Under the pieces are notes generated by a model, which had not been told where the DNA came from, did no database searches, and saw only the letters and a program-made list of their open reading frames with translations. Shown here piece after piece: positions 48,101 to 59,743 of a stretch of 64,000 bases of DNA. The translations under genes were made by a program, and so were the position numbers. Positions within the stretch are counted from its first letter, which is position 1. The number at the start of each line of letters is the position of its first letter. Source of the DNA: Phylloscopus collybita (Eukaryota; Chordata; Aves; Passeriformes; Phylloscopidae); the NCBI GenBank assembly GCA_027886175.1, contig JAJNNQ010000003.1:27011501-27075500 (forward strand). The letters run 5' to 3'.

Positions 48101-51100
48101 CTGGAATATCACCCTTGGAACTGCATTTCAGCACTGGTAAGTCTAGGTCAGCTTCTGCCACCTCTCACTTGTCTGTTTCTTTAGGATGCTCCAAGCCTTT
48201 CAAAAGGAATTATCCCAGGAGTACAGCATTCATAAACAGAAGTTGTTATTATTTATGTAACAGCTGTGCCTTCAATAGTGAATCAGAGGGAGCTTTAGCA
48301 CGTTTAGAGGTGCATTAGTGGGCTCCAGCTCTTGTAGGCTTCAAACAGCTCTCGCCAGCAGCTTCTGACACTGCCTTGCACAGCAAGCCGAGCTCTGGCA
48401 GCACCAGCGATGTTGGCTTTTCTCTGCAGAGGATGTGTTCCCATCTCTTTAAATCAAACAGTCATATTGCTGTTATTCTTCCCCTGACACTTTCAGGGCT
48501 GTAGTTTGAGATGCTATCAGCTCTCCTAAGCGCTGCAATTAACTCCTTAAGTCGTATGCTAATAGGAGCATGATCCTTATCTCCCCTCTGGACACGGGCT
48601 GCACCTCACACTGGCAGAGAAGCAGCCGGGGCGGCAGGAATCCGCTTTCCCCACTGCGAATGGCAAGCTTGGGGTGCTTGGCCTGTAAGACTGACACCCG
48701 GAATACCAGATGGAGTTTTTTACTCTCAAGGACACAGGTGGAAAGTGGCTACAGTAATTCATTCTGGGCACGTTGTTCTAATAACCAGAAAATCTCCTCA
48801 TAGTATAGTGGGTGGCCATAACTTTTTAAATACAAAAATGACTCAATGTTTGAACAAAATAGTGTTTGTAGGGTTCCCAAAGGGGCGTTTCAAACTGAGG
48901 CACTGAGGGACAGATCGAGCCTTCAGTGTCACAATGCTCCTGACCTGCCTGCTGGGCCCAGCAAGCTGCTACCCCTATGGATGGAGGGAAATGGGTTAAA
49001 AACAGGCCTGCTTTTCAACAGCAATGCCTCCAGAGCTCATCCCTCCATTCAGCTGGGACCTTATCTCCTCTCCCACCTTCGCTTTGCTGGAAGCAAGGAA
49101 TTTGTGTGCCATTTGTGCAGCCTTTTCCAAAACAAGTAAGGAGCAGTAGGAATTTTTATTCCATACAAAACACTCATTCATCAAACCCCCGTAGGAAACG
49201 CTCAGGAAGGTTTCTCAGGAGGAGATGGGAGGACTGGATGGAGGCAGAGCAGCCAGGAGCACTCAGGTGACAGGGGCCTGCCACAGCCACAGCTTCTGTG
49301 GTCATTTGGGAGGCTGAGCTCCAGCTCCAGGCATCATCTGTGCTTTGAAACCCCAGCTGGGACTGGAGCAGCACAGAGAGAGCACAGGAGACTCCCAGCT
49401 CAACTCACTGTCTTTGCTCCTAACACTCCCTTCAGAAGGCAGGAACTGAGGCTGTGGTTCCACCACAAAGTCCAAGTGGCTGTGATGGCATCTTGGCTGC
49501 ACAGAGCCAGCCCCACCAGACCTCCTGACACAAATCATGTCAGAACTGCCTCCTGACTCCCTCACCTCACTGAAAGTGGCTTTTGCTAGAAATAATATTG
49601 CAAGACTAAAGCTCTCCAGCAAAACTGTCAGTTGATGTTTGGAAATAAGGACCCAGCTCTTCTCATCAGCACTGCCTCAAAGATGCAGCCTCAGCCTGCC
49701 TGGGTTTGAAGCACAATCCTCAGTAAAACTCTCAGTACCAAGACAAAGAACCCTGAATATACAAGTTATGCTCTGTCTCCACTGCCCCTCGAATTTTTAT
49801 ACCATACAAGGTAAGTGAAAATTTTGGTTCTAACCAGCTGAAAAAAAAATTAACTTTAAATTCATAAATAAATTCCTAAGAAATTTGGAGTGAATTCTAA
49901 AAAATTTTTTTCCTCCTTTGTAATCTAGTTATGGAACAGCTTGGTTCCACAATGTTCAAATGGTAATCCATATTTCCAACACCTACAGAGGGGAAAAAGT
50001 GAAATACCTTTTCTCTGTGACAGCCCACTGATCAGCACATGTAAGAGAAGTGAGGACAAGCAACAGCTCCTGCTGTGCAAAACCTCAGGGAATGAAATTT
50101 GAATTCTTCACAACACAAGCACTCAACTGAGTATTCAATAAAAATGATTGCAAAGCCAATGTAGGGATTGCAGGAACAAACACACTGGATGTAAATCTGT
50201 CCTGCATTCAAACTGGAACTGCAAAACAATTCCTCATCCTTCATCTTGCAGTGACTCTGCCACTTTTTAGGAAATGTGAAACCATTAATTGCCTTATCTG
50301 ATGAACTAGAGTCCTGCCAATGACTTATCAATTATCACAAGGCTTATCTTTCAGCTTCTTATTAACCAAAGATGTTCTGGAGCAGACCATCCTTGGAGTT
50401 GCTTCACATACGGAGACCAGACCAGGCTACTGTGGGGGAAACAAAAACCATTTTGTGTTCAAAACAGCCAAACACCACAGCATTAACATTCCAGGGGAGA
50501 AGAAGAAAGCCAATGTGGATATTTTTTAGCCACATCAGAACCACTTCTTAGTTCATTCTGCATACCACCTTCACTTTTGGGACACCAGGTGGTTCCTTAT
50601 TAGCTCAGCCAACGCCTCTGGAACAAACTGAGGGGCTCAGGAAAACACAGAGCCCTCTCCAGCAAAAGCTCCAAGTGCAAATCTGTACTCCCTTGTGGAT
50701 CAGGGCGATGGCAGGTGCTTTGAAACACCTCAGATTTGTCATTAGGTGGTTCCTACCTCACACCAAGGAAGCCAACTGTGCTGGAATATTGGTTTCACTT
50801 GCAGGCAAGTGCAGAAAGAATCCAGCAGGTGAATTGACAGGGTAATCCATGCAGCTGTGAGGTGCACACCTAAAACTGCTTTGAGGAAGAGTAAGATAAC
50901 ACATGGAGATAAAGAAACAACTCCAAAAGAAAGATTTGATGTTAAATCTTGGATGCACCGTGCCAAGCACTGGTAAATTAGACTCCAGAAAAGGAACATG
51001 CCCCGTCAGGAGAACCATCTGGCTGTTGGTACATCTGAAATACCTGGCTGTGCCCACTGCTGAGCCAGGCACGGGGAAAGCTGTGGTGCCACCAGGAGAG

Positions 51101-51220
51101 ACTTCAGCTCTTCACGTGGCTGTCTGCACCAGGAGAGCTGCATAGATGAGTAGGTGCACAGGCAAGAGTACCAACAATATAAGGCCTTATTAGACCCTTG
51201 AAATTGAAGGTATTCATAAG
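45107..51220. other. Unique non-coding sequence, about 6.1 kb
   Basis: No supported gene. Includes an 18-bp period duplication around TAAAAGGTTCAAAG at about 47474-47507 and a conserved-looking stretch at 48.47-48.58 kb (AAGCGCTGCAATTAACTCC and neighbours). Splice-donor-like GTAAGT occurs at 48136 and 49812 without convincing exons. Frames reach 122 codons (46461-46829), unrecognised. Confidence 0.45.
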
Positions 51221-51406
51221 TTAATCTCTGATTCAGAAGACTATTGAGCACACAGCTATGCTCATAATTAATCTCTAATTCAGAAGACTATTGAGCACAC
51301 AGCTATGCTCATAATTAATCTCTAATTCAGAAGACTATTGAGCACACAGCTATGCTCATAATTAATCTCTAATTCAGAAGACTATTGAGCACACAGCTAT
51401 GCTCAT
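51221..51406. repeat. Four tandem 47-bp units (VNTR)
   Basis: Units start at 51221, 51268, 51315 and 51362. Each runs TTAATCTCTAATTCAGAAGA, then CTATTGAGCACACAGC, then TATGCTCATAA. Only one base differs (a G in the first unit) and the last unit is truncated by two bases. Near-identity implies very recent expansion. It is AT-rich, unlike the other minisatellites here. Confidence 0.97.
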
Positions 51407-52824
51407 TTAGACCTTATGGTCATCAGGAAGTATTTGAAGACATTCAGAAGACCTCTACCTGTTCTGGGGGATCCATATCAATTCCTTTTCCTCACAAGCC
51501 CTTTCTCTCTTTGCTAAAAAAGAACCCCAAACAAAAACCCCACCCTGTACAATTCCAGACCACCGCTGACGGGGACTACAGTGGTGATCTTTCAGATCAC
51601 AGCTGGTAGCTAGGTGAGAAATCAGAAGTCCTCTGTCCCAGCTCTCCTTGCAGCCTTGCAGGCCTCGGGTCCTGTGACATTTAACCCAAGCCAAAGGCAG
51701 ATGCTGGCTGGGGGGGTTTTCCCCAGCCCAAATGCAATCATGGCTTTCAGGATGTGCGGGGCTGGCTCACTTCAAGCGCTTTTGCTCCTCCCCTGACTCC
51801 AGCTGCACACTGCTAAACACATACTTTTTTAGGTCATTATGGCCTAATGTCTGTGGCATTACATTATTTCAGTGACATATCTTTGAACATACCGTGATTC
51901 CAAAAACTGCAGGTCATCTCCTGGGCTAACTGGAGAGCAGGATTTTATATTAACTCCATCCTTGGTCTCCATCTCCCTTTTTTTTTTATAAAAAAAAGGC
52001 AAACAAAAAAAAAATCCCACTGGAACTTCCTTTCCCGTTATTCCCTTCATGGTAATGAGCCTTGTAAGCTTGCCCTATTAGGAAAAAACCATTTCTAGTG
52101 GCAAAAAGCACACCACCACTGGGAACATCCTCCATCCTGAGAAATCCTGGCCCAGAACCAGGCACCAGGATAACTAAAGCACAACATTCCTAGGCAGAGA
52201 TTCTCAGACCAAGAAACCTTGCCAAAGAAGGCTTCTACTCCTCCCCTTAAAAAACAAACAAAAAACTCCACAAGTGCACCCAGGCCAATAAAAGATGACA
52301 GCTGCCTTCAGAGTGATGCTTTTTATGGTCCTTTTCAAAAGGAATCAAGGAACAATTTTTCATTTAATATCCTCAGGTTAATCCACTAGCTCTTAGATCC
52401 ATATTTATCTACTTAAACTCCAATTAGCCATCCAATAAAATTTATCTGGGCGTTTTCTGCTCGAGAAAGGAATTCTCAGAAGAGCAAAACTTCTCTAAAT
52501 CAGGTGCAGATCCTGCCATGGCTGTGACAGAGCTCCAGGGGCTGTCAGACTCACCCTCCCAGCCCCAAGTGACACATTTAGTGAGAGAGCAGGCACTCAG
52601 AGCTGCAGGCACTGAGCTAAGGTATGTCACTTGTGCCACTGGGCCCGTTTCACCTCAGTGCAAAACGGGAATTCAGATATTTTGTCAACAAGAGCTCCAT
52701 GAGGTACCATTTCCTACGAGCAGAACATCACTGGTATTTTGCACTGGCAGCAGAATAAAGCCTCATTTGAGCTGTGCATTGAAAGCTTCATTCTCCTTGT
52801 TTTGTGTTCCTCCTGCTGTAAGGG
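51407..52824. other. Unique non-coding sequence
   Basis: No gene recognised. Some A/T runs (51980-51990, 52005-52013). The plus frame 52518-52886 (122 codons) runs into a T tract and is unrecognised. Confidence 0.45.
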
Positions 52825-52861
52825 TTTTTTTGTTTTTTTTTTTTTTTTTTTTTTTTTTTTT
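52825..52861. repeat. T-rich homopolymer (T7-G-T29)
   Basis: Nearly pure T run followed by CCCAGCAG. It resembles a polypyrimidine tract but is more simply a poly(T) microsatellite. Confidence 0.9.
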
Positions 52862-53280
52862 CCCAGCAGAAAGCAAGCAAGCATAGCGTGGGGAGTTTTG
52901 TCTCCACATCAGTTTTTCATACCTCCTAGTTTTCACCATGCCTAACCATGGCCAGAGTCTCCCAGACACAAAACTGAAGCTTCCTAGTTCTAGTTAGGGG
53001 AAGAACATCAGCACCTCTTACACCCTCAAGCACCCAGCAAGGAGAGAAAACACAAACACCCAACCAGATCAGGGAAGAACCTAATCTGGGCAGGATTGGA
53101 GGGGAGAGAAAATTCCAGATTTTGTTCTCCACCATCCCTCTTCCATGCCCCCATGCACACATCTGAAAGGAAACTGAGGGCAAACACCCAACACTCCAAA
53201 ATGGAAATTTCTGTGTTGCCACCAGAGCCCAAAGTCCCTCAGGAGCCTCAGGGCACCAGAGAGCCACGGCTGCAGCAGGA
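52862..53280. other. Unique sequence upstream of the 32-bp minisatellite
   Basis: About 420 bp of single-copy-looking DNA between the poly(T) run and the 32-bp array. A plus-strand frame from 53096 runs through it into the array and is unrecognised. No other feature seen. Confidence 0.45.
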
Positions 53281-53955
53281 GGGGAGGACGGGGCAGGGGG
53301 GGACAGTGGCCTCAGGAGGACAGGGCAGAGGGGGACAGTGGCCTCAGGAGGATGGAGCAGGGGGGGACAGTGGCCTCAGGAGGGTGGGGCAGGGGGGGAC
53401 AGTGACCTCAGGAGGATGGAGCAGAGGGGGACAGTGGCCTCAGGAGGACGGGGCAGAGGGGGACAGTGACCTCAGGAGGACAGGGCAGAGGGGGACAGTG
53501 ACCTCAGGAGGGTGGGGCAGGGGGGGACAGTGGCCTCAGGAGGACGGGGCAGGGGGGGACAGTGACCTCAGGAGGGTGGGGCAGGGGGGGACAGTGGCCT
53601 CAGGAGGGCGGGGCAGAGGGGGACAGTGGCCTCAGGAGGACAGGGCAGAGGGGGACAGTGGCCTCAGGAGGGTGGGGCAGAGAGGGACAGTGGCCTCAGG
53701 AGGGTGGGGCAGAGGGGGACAGTGGCCTCAGGAGGACAGGGCAGAGGGGGACAGTGACCTCAGGAGGATGGAGCAGGGGGGGACAGTGGCCTCAGGAGGA
53801 CAGGGCAGAGGGGGACAGTGACCTCAGGAGGATGGAGCAGAGGGCGACAGTGGCCTCAGGAGGGTGGGGCAGGGGGGGACAGTGGCCTCAGGAGGACGGG
53901 GCAGGGGGGGACAGTGGCCTCAGGAAGGTGTGGCAGGGGGGGACAGTGGCCTCAG
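53281..53955. repeat. G-rich minisatellite, 21 copies of a strictly 32-bp unit
   Basis: GACAGTG(G/A)CCTCAGGA recurs at 53302 and then every 32 bp to 53942, giving 21 copies with no insertion or deletion. Variation is limited to substitutions in the spacer (GGACAGGGCAGAGG, GGATGGAGCAGGGG, GGGTGGGGCAGGGG and similar). Four units contain GGGTGGGGCAGGGGGGG (53382, 53510, 53574, 53862), a canonical four-run G-quadruplex motif. The plus strand has no stops, so all plus frames stay open with peptides cycling every 32 residues. The minus strand has a TGA in each unit and is closed. It is a minisatellite, not a gene or CRISPR array: units are contiguous with no spacers. Confidence 0.97.
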
Positions 53956-55460
53956 AGAGCCTCCTGCACGGCAGCAGAGTTGGAGTCAAGCTGTTCTCTC
54001 GACACCAGGGTTGTGGAAAGCTGAGCTCTCTCCAAAAGCCACGTGCTCCAAAATGCCTCTGCCCGGTTCCTTTTGCAGCATCCTGGCTGCTCTGGCACTC
54101 CTGGCTGCCTGGCAGTGGGTGGGTCTGGCAGGGCTGCTCAGCCCCCAGCCAGCCCTGGGTGCAGGGTGAGCAGCTTCAGCAAACTCAGGCTCTGGATGCG
54201 TATCCAAACCAAACCCAAACATCTTGGGATTCTTCCTTCCCTAACTCCAAACACATTTGATATGCTCAAACATGTATTGTATTCTGTCAGGGACCAAAAG
54301 GCTGTTTTGCTGTTCCAAATAATCAGATCTATTTTGCTGGATGATTAACAGAAATATTGCTCACCCAAAGCAATCAGACTTTCATTTACATGTTTGAGAG
54401 CCTGATCTACAGTCCCTGGAGTCTCTGGGACTATTTCCAGTCACTTTGACAGACCTTGGATCTGGCTTTAAGCAATTTTTTCCCCTAGATATGTTCATCC
54501 ATTGAAGACCGAGCTCAGTACTGATTTTTTCACACTGAGACTAAAGAATGAATACACTTAAATCTTCCTGTAAGGCCGGATATCACTAGGTAAATTGAAC
54601 ACAGAGGCTTGTTTTCCTTACATTTGGTTTTGATGTTCTGTTCACTGAGCCTATGACTGCAAAGGTTATAGATGATGCAATTTATTTTCCTTCTGCTTTT
54701 TACCAGTAGAATACTGCTCCTCTTCCTAGATTAAACACAGGCTTTATTGCACATTTATCTCAAAATACATGTCTTTGAAAGGTCCAGAATCCAACAGCAT
54801 GTTTCACATTTGCCAGCAGTCTCATTTTTATGCTGGTTTTCTAAGGAGTCTGCTTCCAAACCAGTTCTGCCTTTGTCACATCAGTGGTGTGTTAATCCAG
54901 ACTTTCACAGAAGTAAATGCTGATCTGTAAACCTTTGGGAGGATCCTGACCCTCCAGTGAGCACTGCAGACATCACCATTCCAGCACAAACACCAAATAG
55001 AGCCATGACAACGATGTCAGATAACAAACTCAGTTTGCAGTTGATTTTACTTTGTTTCTATTCAAACTGAAGTTATGTACCTTAGTCATTTCCAGGGTCT
55101 ATTTTACTATTACTACCTGGGGGCACAAACCTGCTCATTTTCTCCTGAGGACTGCAGAGTGTTGCATTAGCTGCAGAATGCTGGCCCCAACACCATGTGC
55201 TGTGCTTGATTACACGGGCATTACCTAAAAAACACAATCACACTGCTCCCTAAGTGCATTGGGCTACACCTCCTCATCTTCCCAGTGCTCTTTGTACCTT
55301 TCCTTTCCATCAATACAAACCTGAAATCCAGCCTGTGCTGAGAACAACTGGGTAACCAGCAGTTTGCCCCTGGGTTTGGTAAACCAGGCTTTTTTTGGTT
55401 TTGTATCCACCAAATAATTTCCTTTAAAAGCCCCTATCATACCTCATTTATTTTTTCCAG
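53956..55460. other. Unique sequence leading to the microexon candidate
   Basis: No gene recognised. Short GC-rich flank of the minisatellite to about 54.2 kb, then AT-rich single-copy-looking DNA. The frame at 53986-54222 (minus) and those on the plus strand are extensions of repeat-driven openings or short random frames. Confidence 0.45.
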
Positions 55461-55484
55461 GGAAACAGACCTCGCCAGTGAGAG
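55461..55484 (+). other. Candidate 24-nt microexon with near-perfect splice sites
   Basis: CATTTATTTTTTCCAG is immediately followed by 24 nt (GGAAACAGACC...GTGAGAG) and then GTAAGTTTGTG. The acceptor has a T-rich tract and CAG followed by G. The donor GAG followed by GTAAGT matches U1 consensus almost fully. The length is a multiple of three. Two frames are open (ETDLASER, or KQTSPVR with partial end codons) and one has a stop. Vertebrate neuronal genes often contain 3-27-nt microexons inside large introns, which would fit a gene-poor window. I do not recognise the peptide and chance cannot be excluded. Confidence 0.25.
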
Positions 55485-56058
55485 GTAAGTTTGTGTAATT
55501 TTGACAATAAAATTCAGTAGGACCTGCATTGGGAAATCTAATTGGCACTGCTTTTACCTCAGCAGCTTTCCAGTTGTGTGAATTGAGCTCAGTTTGTGTC
55601 TAAACCTGAAGGTAGCTCTCCTCCTTCACGGGTGTCACGTTGCAGGTCTGTTGTACAGCATTGCCCTGACACCAGCCAATTACACGGACTAATTGGGAGC
55701 AAAACATTCCTGCAGAGCTCCTGTGCCAGCCAGCTCCTCAGTGCTGCCCAGAGCTCCACTGCCAACCCATGCCTGCCTGCTGCCCCTAGCCCAGGGCTTT
55801 TAGCCAATTATCTCCCTCTTAATTGGCCACTGTTATATGCTGAGAGCCTCATTTTAAGTGAAATCTTTACTTGTGTACCCAGCATGTATTTATTATATTT
55901 TTCACTTTTCTCGTCAAGGGAATAAATTTAATTGTGAGCAGCACGACAGCCTAAAATAAGTTGGAAACTTTCAAATAATGGAAGTAACTGTGACACTCTT
56001 TTCTAAGAAGTCTCCATCTAATGTATAGGACACCATAGCTAGAAGAGGCTTTTTTCTG
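55485..56058. other. Unique sequence downstream of the microexon candidate
   Basis: AT-rich, single-copy-looking DNA with no other gene signal. A plus-strand frame (55596-55925, 109 codons) is unrecognised. Confidence 0.45.
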
Positions 56059-56160
56059 AAAAAAAACCCAACCAAACCCACCAAAACAACAACAACAACA
56101 AAAACAACCAAAACCAAACCAAAACAAAAACAAATACAACAACAACAAGGAAAAGGAAAA
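56059..56160. repeat. (CAA)n/(CCAAA)n low-complexity tract
   Basis: About 100 bp of A/C-only sequence made of CAA, CCAAA and CAAAAA units, ending in AAGGAAAAGG. A minus-strand frame reads it as Phe/Gly/Cys repeats, an artefact. Confidence 0.9.
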
Positions 56161-56250
56161 TAATGGTAAGCAGTGTTTTTAATTTTTAATTACTCTTCCT
56201 ATTTAGAAAAAGCAGCAATGAAAACAGTTACTGATGTGCTCCCCCTCTTG

Positions 56251-56295
56251 CTATCTATCTATCTATCTATATCTATCTATCTATATGTATATATA
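56251..56295. repeat. (CTAT)n microsatellite with TA tail
   Basis: About eight CTAT units with one slip (CTATAT), ending in TATGTATATATA. Confidence 0.92.
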
Positions 56296-57399
56296 CTGCT
56301 CAGAATATACCACTTCCAAGACTTCACATGCTGATGACTTTCACAGCTACTGCAAAGCAAAGCTTGTTTCCACACTCACCCATTCCATGTAAGACAGAAA
56401 TGAATATTCAGATGTTCAAAGGGGCCAGGACTGAGAGTAAACTTCTCACAGCCTCCCTACCTTGACAACAATGAAGCATTTCCAGTGCTTTTGGTGAGAC
56501 TCCCAGTCAGGGGCTCCTCAGTTCAGTCTCACACATGAGAGAGATTTGAAAGCCCTTTAGGTTCAGAGGAGGTGAAAGCAGAGGCTGCAGGCTTGATTCA
56601 GTTCCTAAAGAAAGCAATGGAAGGGCTCTCCTGAGTCCAGCTCTGCCTAAGGGGCTCCTGAGCCTTTGCCAAGCATTGTACAAAAACATTTAAATCTCTG
56701 GAAATGGGGGAAATAACCAAGAGTTAACAAAACACTGAAATAATACAATTTTTTATGGCATTCAAAACTGAAATTAATAAATATGTCTGCAATCTGTGAT
56801 TTCTCTTTATCAAGGAGGAAAAAGAATGGCAACTTCAAGCTACAGAAACACTTAGATGTGTTTTCAAAATAGAGAGTTAAGGACTGATACTCTGCAAGAT
56901 GAAATACATCCATCTCTTCTCCCACTGAGCACAAGTCAGACATTGTTTCAAAAATTATTTTCACAAGCAGAGTGAGATAAAAATTCACCTGAATCACTCA
57001 ATAACCTTTAAAAATTCATGGATGAATACCTGAGGCTTAGGAAAAATCAGATTCTTAAGATGCTTTCCATAGACCATTGATAGGTAAACACATTTTACTC
57101 CCAGTACTTTTGGAACACCTGCCAATTTTCATAGAAAAGGAGAATTACCAGCTACAACCTTCCAAGGAACCACTGTCAGGTGTAAGGAGTGTGAAATGAA
57201 GCTCAATTTAGCCCTCAGTGAAGTCTCAGGGAGAGTTTGTTGAGTAGAAATGATCTTCTGCTTTCCACTGGAGCTGCTTAGAGAAGGATCTCCTCAGCAC
57301 AGGAGAGGGAAGGACAGCACTTGTTCTCTGGAGGGGCTGAGGAGGGAAACTGGGGAAGGGAAATAGAGCTGCAGCCTCACTGCTCTCTCTGAGACCACC
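56296..57399. other. Unique non-coding sequence
   Basis: No gene or repeat recognised. The minus frame at 56647-56997 (116 codons) is unrecognised and overlapped by stop-rich frames elsewhere. Confidence 0.45.
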
Positions 57400-57830
57400 G
57401 CCCTCCCAGGCTGACCAGGGGTGAATTCCAGAGGAACCAAAACATGGGGTGAAGTGTTCCCTCCCTCTGCCCTCCTGGCCGGGCTGCTAGCTCAGATTCT
57501 GGGGGGCTTTGGGCAAGGAAGGTTTCAAGACAGGGAAAAGAGACCCAAAAGAGGCTCCTTACCCTCAGGATGTTCCAAGGCTTTGTTCTTGAAGGGGTCC
57601 CAGGGGCAAAGAGAACGAACAAGGAAGAGCCTGGGTTTATCCAGAGCCTCTGTCCCAGGGCAGAGAGCTGGCACTGAGCCAGTTGGCCAGAGATAGGGGA
57701 AAGATAGGGTCAAACTTACATAGTTACAGGCTTTGGGGCTCCTTTTGGGGTAAACCATTCCCCAGAGGGATACAACCCTGGGGTTGCTTTCTCTCCTTGT
57801 AAATGTTACCCTGAGCACCTCTGCAGCAAC
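57400..57830 (-). mobile_element. Possible minus-strand LTR or ERV remnant (tentative)
   Basis: Read on the minus strand, this stretch has an LTR-like order: a TATA-like CTGGATAAACCC (plus 57632-57643), then CTTGTTCGTTCTCTTTGCCC and GAACATCCTGAGGGTAAGG. It is moderately GC-rich and differs from its AT-rich flanks. I could not find TG...CA ends, a target-site duplication or a polyadenylation signal, so it may be a decayed fragment or ordinary single-copy DNA. Overlapping minus frames of 81 and 97 codons are not recognised. Confidence 0.25.
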
Positions 57831-59714
57831 CCCTGCTCCTGTTCAGCACAGTGAAACCCAGCTACCAGCTCCCCTCCTCCACTGCAGTTTACACCACCTT
57901 CAAACCAGACAAACAGGCCTGGCCCAATCTGCTTTGGTGAAGCTTCTTTTGCTAAAACATGGACTTGTTAAGTGCTAGACTTAAAAAAAAAAAAAAAAAA
58001 TTACATTCTAATTAACACTGAAGTTGCATTTTGTTAAATGCCCTCCTACATCTTACTCCTGTATTTAAGAATATCTGGGGTTTGTTTTTTGGATGTTTTT
58101 ATCCAAGAGGACAGAGATGTCACTAATACCAATCCAAGAGCAGCCAAAAGTTACTGCAAGCCTTGAGGTCTGTGCTCTGTAAGGAAAAATCCCAGGTTTA
58201 AGTCCTAGATGTGTATTTTATGTCAAAGAGCACTGCTGCCCTACACAATTCATCTCAATTGAGCAGAAACACCAAGACAGGGCCTCCCATGGTACATGAA
58301 TGAGCTAATGCACTCAGCAAGCTGTGAGAAAAGTGACTTAAAAGTTATTACAAACCCCAGACCAACGCCACCACCTAGCCAGTAACCACACACCAGACGT
58401 GACCATCCTTCCCTGGAAAGGAGAATGTGCCATTTCAGAGGGAGGCTCTCAGACAAAGCCCCCCAAAGAGCCCTTTCTGGGCACCACCGCTCCATCAGCC
58501 CCTCCAGGAGCACTCCCGGGATATTTCCTGAGCAGAGGCTGCTGCTGCTCACAGCAGCTCCCAGGGAATCCCCAGAGCAGCATTACTGAGGGAACATCCA
58601 GGTGTTGCTGAGCTTGAGCAGGAGAAGGGGCTGGGAATGAGAGGAATTCTGCTCCCCTGCCCACCCCTTTTGTTCCCCTACTTTTCTCTCAAACTGCAGC
58701 CACATCCCGTTTCCGAAGGAGTGACAGACAGCTCACAAAACCTGCCCACCTGGCCTTTATCAGTGGGCACAACCAGAAAGCCCCCAGGACCTGGGCCAGA
58801 TGGAAAGAAACGCTCAGCAACTTTGGCAAACAAAAGCACTCACTCAAAGCCTGTTGTGTCTCGGTGAAGTTTGCTGCTATTGACAGGCCAGCACTAAATC
58901 CCCTCCTGCAGGAATGGGTGTCAGCACCTCCCTGAGCCCTGCTGATGGTCGCTCGGTGTTTCTGTGCTTGCAGAGCACAGCCGGGGAATCCCTGCAGCTC
59001 CGGGCAGCCCAGCAGCACCTGCAGCCGGGCACAGTTTGCTCCCTCAGCACTCCAGCAGAGCACAGCAAGTGCTGCTCAGGGCTCAGCCTGGGAACACTCA
59101 AATGAAACCTGCACTGACTGCAGCAGTAGGGGAAGAACAAAGTTTGGGAGCTCCTCAGTTTGTTTGTGCTTCTCAGCCATGCCAGCTGCTGGCTCTGAGA
59201 GGAGACAAACTCACAAACACCAAAATGTTTCCGCTGAATTTTGTCACTTTTCATTTGTCAGTGTTGCAAGGATTTCCTTTTTACCAAACACTGCTCACAG
59301 CTTTCTGATTGTATGTTAAAGACTTTTGGATGCTGCTTGCAAACACGACACGTTAACAAAAACTTTGTTTTGTTGAAAGGGGGCTTGCAAGGCAATTCTT
59401 TAATGTCCCTAAGAGGAGCAGAGCTCCAGTGCCCCGCAGGGGATCTGGGGGCAGGATGGCAGGGGGTGGCAGCAAGGACAGAAGTCCAGGAGAGCCCCTC
59501 ATACCAGTGCTCACTCATTCATTAAATACAACAAAACGACACAAATGTGAAAGATTTGCAGGTTCCATCATCTGTGAGAGGGATGACCTCCTTCCACAGA
59601 AATAGGAAATGCTGTTCTTTACTTCAAAAGCTTTCAAATATCAGTGGGAGATATTTTATTCTCATCAAGCCCAGGAAATTCAGGTTCCAAGCCAACACAC
59701 ATTCCTGCCCCTAA
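57831..59714. other. Unique sequence, GC-richer part at 58.4-59.1 kb
   Basis: No supported gene. Contains an A18 run at 57983-58000. 58.4-59.1 kb has long overlapping frames on both strands (up to 125 codons) that are unrecognised and show no splice architecture. Confidence 0.45.
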
Positions 59715-59743
59715 TTTTTTTTTTTTATTTTTTTTTTTTTTTT
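59715..59743. repeat. T-rich homopolymer (T12-A-T16)
   Basis: Poly(T) run followed by AATTAAAAAAAGC. No recognised retroposed neighbour. Confidence 0.9.

Noticed and set aside
53281..53955. CRISPR-like array
   Set aside because: Units are contiguous copies with no unique spacers, and the context is vertebrate. The same applies to the other tandem arrays.
53096..54260. Gly-rich plus-strand frames of 232-241 codons
   Set aside because: The 32-bp minisatellite has no stop on the plus strand. The peptide cycles every 32 residues through the three frames, which is not coding behaviour.
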